Source: Acidobacteriota bacterium (GTDB lineage: Bacteria > Acidobacteriota > Terriglobia > Terriglobales > Acidobacteriaceae). Taken from it: a stretch of DNA of 64,000 nt. The stretch's first letter is position 1. The number at the start of each line of letters is the position of its first letter. The notes below the pieces were generated by a model. That model ran no database searches. It worked only from the letters and a program-made list of their open reading frames with translations, and was not told where the DNA came from. Of this stretch, positions 59,077 to 64,000 are shown piece after piece. The DNA lies in the NCBI GenBank assembly GCA_021846985.1, contig JAJZVX010000002.1:186001-250000 (forward strand). Reading direction: 5' to 3'. Position numbers and translations under genes: made by a program.

Positions 59077-60078
59077 CTACTTGAGCGGCTCAAAGGTCAC
59101 ATAGGCAAAGCGCTGCGAGTCGGGTGCCCAGGAGTTCACATTGAAGGTGCCTTGGCCTCCCATGGCGGTCACCAGCGTCTTGTGCGTTGTGGAAACCGTG
59201 CCATGGCTGATCGTTGCCATGCGGATCTCGATCTGCACATTGCGCGGGTCATGCGTGGGCGTGCCGGACGGATAACCGATATAGACCATCTTTTCGCCGT
59301 CGGGCGAAATGTGCGGAAACCAGTCTTCCCGGTCGTCGCTCACCACCATCTGCGCCTTGGCATCGTTGGGGCCCGCGCCAGCGGCAGGGAAGCGCCACAC
59401 AGCTTCTTTGCCCGAGCGGTTGGAGTTGATGTATATCCACTTGCCGTCGGGCGAGTAATCGGGCCCGTCGTCGTGGTGCGGGTTCATGGTGTAGCGCGTC
59501 TCGGGACCGCCCGCGGCCGGCATGCCGTAGATATCAAACTGTTGGCTGCCGTTGCGCTGCGCCACAAAGGCCAGCGTTTTGCCGTCGGGCGACCAGCCGT
59601 GGAAGTAACTCGGCGGCACATGCGTCATCTGCCGGATGCCGGTGCCGTCGGCATTGGACAGGTAAACCTCGGAGCCGTGGTCTCCGTCGCGGCTGGCCGA
59701 GAAAGCCAGCTTTGTGCCGTCGGGCGAAAGGCCTTTGTCGTTATTGCAGCGGTAGTCGCCGGGTATGGCCAGCTTTTCGGGCGTTGCCGTGTCATCTGCT
59801 TGCAAAACGAGCTTGTAGATGCCGCCTTTCGAGTTCGAGATCAGATACTTTCCATCGGGCGACCAGTTGGGCGCCTCCCAGATGGAGTCGGCGGTGTAAA
59901 CCAGGTGCGTTGAACCATCGCGCAGATCGTAGATATAAATGTGGCTGCGCATCTGCGTTTCAGCGTGCACGCGGGCGGATGCGGCCTGCCCATGCATTGC
60001 GGGCGGAAGAAGAAAAACCAAAAGCACCGTGGCGGCAAGCTTGGCGCCACGGCACAACTGGGCAGAGATGGATTTCAT
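59077..60078 (-). CDS. Secreted TolB-like PD40 propeller protein
   Basis: 333 residues from the ATG at 60078; AGGAG is about ten bases upstream. The signal peptide is GAKLAATVLLVFLLPPAMHG. The mature part repeats PD40 blades: EAPNWSPDGKYLISNSKGGIYKL, GLSPDGTKLAFSASRD, HGWSPDGKTLAFVAQRNG, DGPDYSPDGKWIYINSNRSG and HISPDGEKMVYIGYPSG. In acidobacterial genomes such a propeller is often found fused behind a DUF1349-like domain; here the DUF1349-like part is a separate gene upstream. Function unknown. Confidence 0.82.
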   Translation of the reverse strand: MKSISAQLCRGAKLAATVLLVFLLPPAMHGQAASARVHAETQMRSHIYIYDLRDGSTHLVYTADSIWEAPNWSPDGKYLISNSKGGIYKLVLQADDTATPEKLAIPGDYRCNNDKGLSPDGTKLAFSASRDGDHGSEVYLSNADGTGIRQMTHVPPSYFHGWSPDGKTLAFVAQRNGSQQFDIYGMPAAGGPETRYTMNPHHDDGPDYSPDGKWIYINSNRSGKEAVWRFPAAGAGPNDAKAQMVVSDDREDWFPHISPDGEKMVYIGYPSGTPTHDPRNVQIEIRMATISHGTVSTTHKTLVTAMGGQGTFNVNSWAPDSQRFAYVTFEPLK

Positions 60079-60218
60079 GGCGATGCGGCTCCTCTCGAGG
60101 GTGAAAGCGGATCGGACTGGAAACAGGGGCGGCAATCGCCGCTCTTCCTCCAACTCGCCATCGTACACTGCCCAGCGCATCTCCACGCAACTTGCAGTGC
60201 GCTCAAACCCCTGCCGCG

Positions 60219-60429
60219 TTATGCGATCGATTGCAGGTAGTCATCGTCCGCCTTCGCTGCCTGGAGCGCGGTGAAGCGCACAAACGGCGGTTCCTGCTCC
60301 ACAAAAAATCTGCTCCACGCCCGCCCCCGGCGCCGCGGCCAGAATGGCGTGATAGTCCATGTGGCCTTTGCCCAACTCGGTCGGCTCGGGCATCTCCTTC
60401 AGGTTCAGCTCGGTCAGCGGATGCGCGGG
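60219..60429 (-). pseudogene. Truncated, frameshifted C-terminal remnant of a sugar-phosphate isomerase/epimerase (TIM barrel)
   Basis: On the reverse strand the bases just after the stop of the DUF1349-like gene read LTELNLKEMPEPTELGKGHM, then DYHAILAAAPGAGVEQIF in one frame and VEQEPPFVRFTALQAAKADDD, then DYLQSIA and stop TAA (60221-60219), in the next. The pattern is that of the end of AP_endonuc_2-type sugar isomerases (GKGHMDYHAIL and FVEQE). The frames meet at a run of six T on this strand (60308-60303); five T would restore the frame. The N-terminal 200 or more residues are absent, so this cannot be a working gene. Confidence 0.75.
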
Positions 60430-61215
60430 CTATTGCGGCTTCGCCGCTTCGTTCGCCAGCGCCACCTTTGAGAATACCGCTGTGTCGGCCGTGACAGGCT
60501 GGTGGGAGCAAAAACCGATGCCCACGTAGAACGGCCCATCGAAGTGCAGCGTGACCGGCGGCCCAAGCTGGTGCATCGGCTCTCCGGTCAGGCTCACGTA
60601 GATCGCGATCACGTCGCCGTGCTTTTCAATCCCGATGCGGCGGGCATGCACGTTTGCCAACGCGCCGCCAAAGCGGTAAGTCATGTCTTTCATCTGCGCG
60701 CCCTGGTCCGTGCGCCAGGCCAGGTGAATCATGCCCGTGCCGTGCTCGCCAATCATCGCTTCCTTCGCGTCGTCGTCCAGGCTCTGGCGAATCACCAGCA
60801 CTGCCTTGCGGTCGCCGTAACCGTTCGCGTCGGGAAAGCTGGCGTCGGCGGCCAGCGTAACATCGCCTGTCATCTTCTTCCACAAAAACCGGAACTCGTC
60901 GCGCTGGTACCAGATGTTATATCCGGCCGAACGGACGGTGTACTGGCGGGTGGCCGCATCATAGCTGCCGCTGCCCGGCACCAGAGCCGCGCCGATGTCC
61001 GACTGGCCGTCAAAGATGCCCACGGGAGTGTCGAAGTTGCGGCTGGCGCGGTGAAAGCTGGCGGGCGGCGGCACCTGCACATGCGTGGGCGAACTGGGCA
61101 GCGCCCAGTCCGGCGCCTGCGCTGGCAGCGCCCGCGGAACGGCCAGGAACCGCAACGAGAGCAAGAAGACCATGGCGGCCCGGCAACAGTCGCGGCGGAA
61201 GAAAAATACTTGCAT
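60430..61215 (-). CDS. Secreted DUF1349-like (concanavalin-type) protein
   Basis: 261 residues from the ATG at 61215; the ribosome site is weak. The signal peptide spans about 10-35 (ending LPAQ). The domain shows YTVRSAGYNIWYQRDEFRFLWKKMTGDVTLAADASF, YGDRKAVLVIRQSLDDDAKEAM, GMIHLAWRTDQGAQMKD, RIGIEKHGDVIAIYVSLTGEPM and LHFDGPFYVGIGFCSHQP, a DUF1349-like laminin-type jelly roll often joined with a TolB-like propeller. It ends with the stop TAG at 60432-60430 and the isomerase remnant follows at once. It may bind a polysaccharide; unknown. Confidence 0.78.
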   Translation of the reverse strand: MQVFFFRRDCCRAAMVFLLSLRFLAVPRALPAQAPDWALPSSPTHVQVPPPASFHRASRNFDTPVGIFDGQSDIGAALVPGSGSYDAATRQYTVRSAGYNIWYQRDEFRFLWKKMTGDVTLAADASFPDANGYGDRKAVLVIRQSLDDDAKEAMIGEHGTGMIHLAWRTDQGAQMKDMTYRFGGALANVHARRIGIEKHGDVIAIYVSLTGEPMHQLGPPVTLHFDGPFYVGIGFCSHQPVTADTAVFSKVALANEAAKPQ

Positions 61216-61428
61216 AGCCAAGAACTTTAACAGACAGGTGCCGGTTGGAGGGAAGGCGAAAAGGGAAGTTGAAAGGCCTGCGCCGCCATCTCCCAACTCT
61301 CTGCTTGCGTCCGGCTGCCCGGACTGGCCCCGTCAGGCAGTCACGGCCGGTTGCAAACGCCAGGCCTGCTGCCGCTCCGGCTCCCGCCAGCCTCTCTCAA
61401 GCGATGGGCCGGTCAATGGCTCAGGGCG

Positions 61429-62874
61429 CTAGTCCCTGTTCTTCTTGCGAATCTCGATATTGAGCCGCTTGATCTTCTGGTTCAGCGTGGAGAGAGGAAT
61501 GTGGAACTGCTCGGCCGCGTCGGTCTGGTTCCAGTTGCAGCGCTCCAGCTTCTCGATGATGATGCGCCGTTCGATGTCCTCGAGAATGTCGAAGAGCGAG
61601 GCGTTGGGATTGTGTTCGAGCAGGGCATCCTGGAAGCTGCGTCCCGTAATGTGTCCGGGCAGCAGGTCCGAGCCGATGACCGTCCCGCTCGACAGCACCA
61701 CACCGCGCTCGATGGCGTTCTCCAGTTCGCGCACGTTGCCGGGCCAATCGTAGTCCATCAGGGCGCGCAGCGCATCGGCCGACAGACGGCGCGCCGAGAG
61801 GCCATTCTCGGCGGCGAAGCGGTCGAGGAAATGCTGTGCCAGCAGCGGAATATCCTCGCGTCGCGAGCGCAGCGGCGGCAAATCAATGGTGATCACGTTC
61901 AGCCGGTAGTAGAGATCCTCGCGGAACCGGCCCTCCCGCACCTCCTGGCGCAGATCCACGTTGGTGGCGGTGATGATGCGCACGTCCACCTGAATCTCCG
62001 ACACGCCGCCCAGGTGCATGAACCGCTTATCCTGCAACACGCGCAGAATCTTGGCCTGCGTGTCCATTCCCATGGTGGCGATCTCGTCAAGAAAGAGCGT
62101 TCCGCCGTTGGCCACTTCGAAGAGACCCTTCTTCGACGCCACGGCCGAGGTGAAAGCGCCCTTCACGTGCCCAAAGAGCGTAGACTCCAGCAGCTCCGAG
62201 GGCATGGCCCCGGTGTTCACCGGAACGAAAGCTTTATCCTTGCGCGGCGAGTTGGCGTGGATGGCCTTGGCGATCAGCTCCTTGCCGGTTCCGCTTTCAC
62301 CCTGGATCAGCACCGTGGACCGGCTGGGCGCCACCTGCGCCACCAGGTCGAAAACCTTGAGCATGATCTCGCTCTTGCCCACGATGTTGGCAAAGTTGTA
62401 GCGCTGCTTCAGGGTCCGCTTGAGCTGGAGGTTTTCCTCCTCCACCCGGTGCAGCGCAATGGCCGCGCGGATATCGGCCAGAAGCTTCTCATTGTCCCAC
62501 GGCTTCTGAACGAAATTCTCCGCTCCGGCGCGAATGGCCTCCACCACGTTGTCCACCGTGCCGTAGGCGGTAATCATGATCACGGGAAGCTCGGGCTGCC
62601 GCTCCTTGATCTGGGGCAGCAGATCCAGGCCGCTCTGGCCGGGCAGGGCCAGGTCCAGCAGCACCATGTCGAAGGTTTCCTGTTCCAGTGTGCGCAGGCC
62701 TTCCTCGCCGTCCACCGTCAGACGCACCGTGTACCCTTCCAGGGAAAGCAGGACCTCCAGCGATTCGCGAATGGCCGCTTCGTCGTCAATCACTAAAATG
62801 CGGGCGTTCGAGGTGTTGCCGCTGGCGGCAGACCCGGGAACAGGAACGTTCAATGGCGATTCGACCTCAGACAT
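61429..62874 (-). CDS. Sigma54-dependent response regulator (NtrC family)
   Basis: 481 residues. Receiver domain about 24-140 with acidic pair Asp30/Asp31, the phosphorylation Asp74 in MVLLDLALPG, and Lys124. The AAA+ domain (about 163-395) has Walker A GESGTGKE (192-199), a GAFTSA loop (239-244) where the usual sigma54-contact motif is GAFTGA, and Walker B TLFLDE (about 259-264). A Fis-type helix-turn-helix follows (IIIEKLERCNWNQTDAAEQFHIPLSTLNQKIKRL). It activates sigma54 promoters on phosphorylation. It starts inside the histidine kinase gene's end (8-base overlap) and is the partner of that kinase. Confidence 0.95.
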   Translation of the reverse strand: MSEVESPLNVPVPGSAASGNTSNARILVIDDEAAIRESLEVLLSLEGYTVRLTVDGEEGLRTLEQETFDMVLLDLALPGQSGLDLLPQIKERQPELPVIMITAYGTVDNVVEAIRAGAENFVQKPWDNEKLLADIRAAIALHRVEEENLQLKRTLKQRYNFANIVGKSEIMLKVFDLVAQVAPSRSTVLIQGESGTGKELIAKAIHANSPRKDKAFVPVNTGAMPSELLESTLFGHVKGAFTSAVASKKGLFEVANGGTLFLDEIATMGMDTQAKILRVLQDKRFMHLGGVSEIQVDVRIITATNVDLRQEVREGRFREDLYYRLNVITIDLPPLRSRREDIPLLAQHFLDRFAAENGLSARRLSADALRALMDYDWPGNVRELENAIERGVVLSSGTVIGSDLLPGHITGRSFQDALLEHNPNASLFDILEDIERRIIIEKLERCNWNQTDAAEQFHIPLSTLNQKIKRLNIEIRKKNRD

Positions 62875-64000
62875 GTACTGAATCCCTCTGTAATGGAAAC
62901 TCCAAATGAAAAGTCGTGCCGGCTCCCACCGCGCTCTCTACGCGAATCTTGCCGGCGTGCTCCTGAATAATGCCGTAGGAGACCGAGAGGCCCAGACCCG
63001 TGCCGCGGCGGCCGCCCGGGCGTGGCGCCGTCTTGGTCGTAAAAAATGGGTCGTAAATCCGTTTCAGATGTTCGGGCTCGATGCCCGTGCCCGAGTCGCT
63101 CACCGCGGCTTCCACATGGCCGTTGACCCGCGTCGCCACCCGCAGCCGGCCGCCCTCGGGCATCGCGTCCTTGGCGTTCAGCATCAGGTTCAGAAAAACC
63201 TGCTGCAACTTGCCCGCATTGCCGGTGATGGGCGGCAGATTCTCGGCCAGATCCAGATCCACTTCCACCCGGGCCTTCTTGAATTGATGTTCGAGAAGCG
63301 ATAGCGTGTCGCGAATCACCTGGTTCAGATCGGTGTCGCGAAATTCCGTTGTTGAGGTGCGGCTGAAGTTCAGCAGCCCGTTGGCAATCTCCGAGGCCCG
63401 GAAGCTCTGCTGCGTGATCTTTTCCAGCACGGGCGTCAGGCGCTGGTCGCCCTTCAACTGCTTCGACAGCATCTGGGCATAGCTGGAAATGACCGCCAGC
63501 GGCGTGTTGATTTCATGCGCCACGCCGGCCGCCAGAAGCCCGATGGAGCTCAGCTTGTCGGCCTGGGCAAGCTGGTTTTCCAGCGTCACCCGCTCCGTGA
63601 TGTCGTCCACCAGCACAATGCGGCCCACGGGCACAAAGTTGCGGCTCAGCAGCGGCGCCACCGCCGCATTTACCGTGCGTTGCTCGCCTGCCCGCGTGGT
63701 CAAGGGGAATTTATACAGATGGTGCACGCCCGCTTCGTTGCCGAAGCTCTCCAGCGCTTCGATAAACTCCGGGGGGAAGACTGCGGACAGCGCCTGCCCC
63801 ATCGCTTCGGCGCGGCTCAGCGCATACATCGCTTCCATCTGCGCGTTCCAGCTCTCGATACGGCCGTTCAAATCAACCGCCAGAATGCCCACGTTGATCG
63901 ATTCAACGATGTTCTCGTTGAACTCCTTCAGCCGTTCGAACTCGCTGATCTTCTCTTCCAGCCGCGCATAGAGGCTGGCGTTCTGCAGCGCGATGCCGAT
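62867..64000 (-). CDS. Sensor histidine kinase with PAS domain (5' end outside window)
   Basis: 377 residues visible; the frame is open to the right edge, where IGIALQNASLYARLEEKISEFERLKEF looks like the end of a GAF domain. A PAS domain follows (NIVESINVGILAVDLNGRIESWNAQ), then the H-box GLLAAGVAHEINTPLAVISSY (phosphorylated His), the N-box GNAGKLQQVFLNLMLNAKDAMPEGG, and the G boxes DSGTGIEPEHLKRIYDPFFTTK and RRGTGLGLSVSYGIIQEHAG. It phosphorylates the NtrC-type regulator, whose gene overlaps it by eight bases. The signal sensed is unknown. Confidence 0.94.
   Translation of the reverse strand: MGIALQNASLYARLEEKISEFERLKEFNENIVESINVGILAVDLNGRIESWNAQMEAMYALSRAEAMGQALSAVFPPEFIEALESFGNEAGVHHLYKFPLTTRAGEQRTVNAAVAPLLSRNFVPVGRIVLVDDITERVTLENQLAQADKLSSIGLLAAGVAHEINTPLAVISSYAQMLSKQLKGDQRLTPVLEKITQQSFRASEIANGLLNFSRTSTTEFRDTDLNQVIRDTLSLLEHQFKKARVEVDLDLAENLPPITGNAGKLQQVFLNLMLNAKDAMPEGGRLRVATRVNGHVEAAVSDSGTGIEPEHLKRIYDPFFTTKTAPRPGGRRGTGLGLSVSYGIIQEHAGKIRVESAVGAGTTFHLEFPLQRDSVHV

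Overview
The window is about 64 kb of GC-rich bacterial chromosome with no rRNA, tRNA, CRISPR array, insertion sequence or phage gene that I could find. The gene content suggests an acidobacterium, probably of the Acidobacteriaceae/Terriglobia type. The signs are Tat-exported glycoside hydrolases (GH29, GH2, GH109-like), a secreted FG-GAP/ASPIC-UnbV protein, PD40 (TolB-like) and DUF1349-like secreted proteins, LptE (a Gram-negative outer membrane), CtaB plus DUF420, and many small accessory enzymes. This assignment is inference from gene content; no marker gene was compared.

Layout. 1-3814: end of an RND adaptor and a heavy-metal-type RND permease. 3983-8115: reverse-strand accessory genes (secreted proteins, a DinB-like protein, a P-loop kinase). 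8411-11177: gap, ridA and pgk, closed by a clear intrinsic terminator. 11369-17351: a reverse-strand cusCBA-type metal efflux operon with an extended -10 promoter; its adaptor carries an extra C-terminal YtkA/FixH-like domain. 17535-20138: a secreted parvulin/TPR/FG-GAP/UnbV protein. 20172-25118: a one-carbon cluster with a MetV-MetF fusion, a methyl-THF:corrinoid methyltransferase and formate-THF ligase, which is most of the methyl branch of the Wood-Ljungdahl pathway without CODH/ACS in view. 25731-30986: a beta-propeller protein, PPK2, a methyltransferase and Tex.

31152-35482: a four-gene operon for fucose (GH29 fucosidase, RbsD/FucU-like mutarotase, zinc alcohol dehydrogenase, aldo/keto reductase) behind a good sigma70-type promoter and a LacI-type operator. 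35629-39574: PP2C, SSB, a small membrane protein, DUF420, CtaB and AroK. 39644-46040: a half-size EamA transporter, a methyltransferase, LptE, a large GH2 enzyme and HolA. 46058-53168: two bacteriohemerythrins, two converging CPBP-type membrane proteins (one lacking the EE motif), a DMT transporter, a secreted protein, a small basic protein, a flavodoxin-like reductase and bacterioferritin.

53419-56309: a probably frameshifted secreted gene, a cytidylate-kinase-like protein, and a TetR regulator (with a palindrome over its own promoter) followed by an ATP-grasp ligase. 56443-61215: a reverse-strand carbohydrate-related group (GH109-like oxidoreductase, esterase, PD40 protein, DUF1349-like protein) that contains a truncated, frameshifted sugar-phosphate isomerase remnant. 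61429-64000: an NtrC-type response regulator and its histidine kinase, the latter cut by the window edge.

The most interesting items are the MetVF/MeTr/Fhs cluster, the LacI-type operator of the fucose operon, the TetR/ATP-grasp unit, the multi-domain fusions, and the decayed isomerase.
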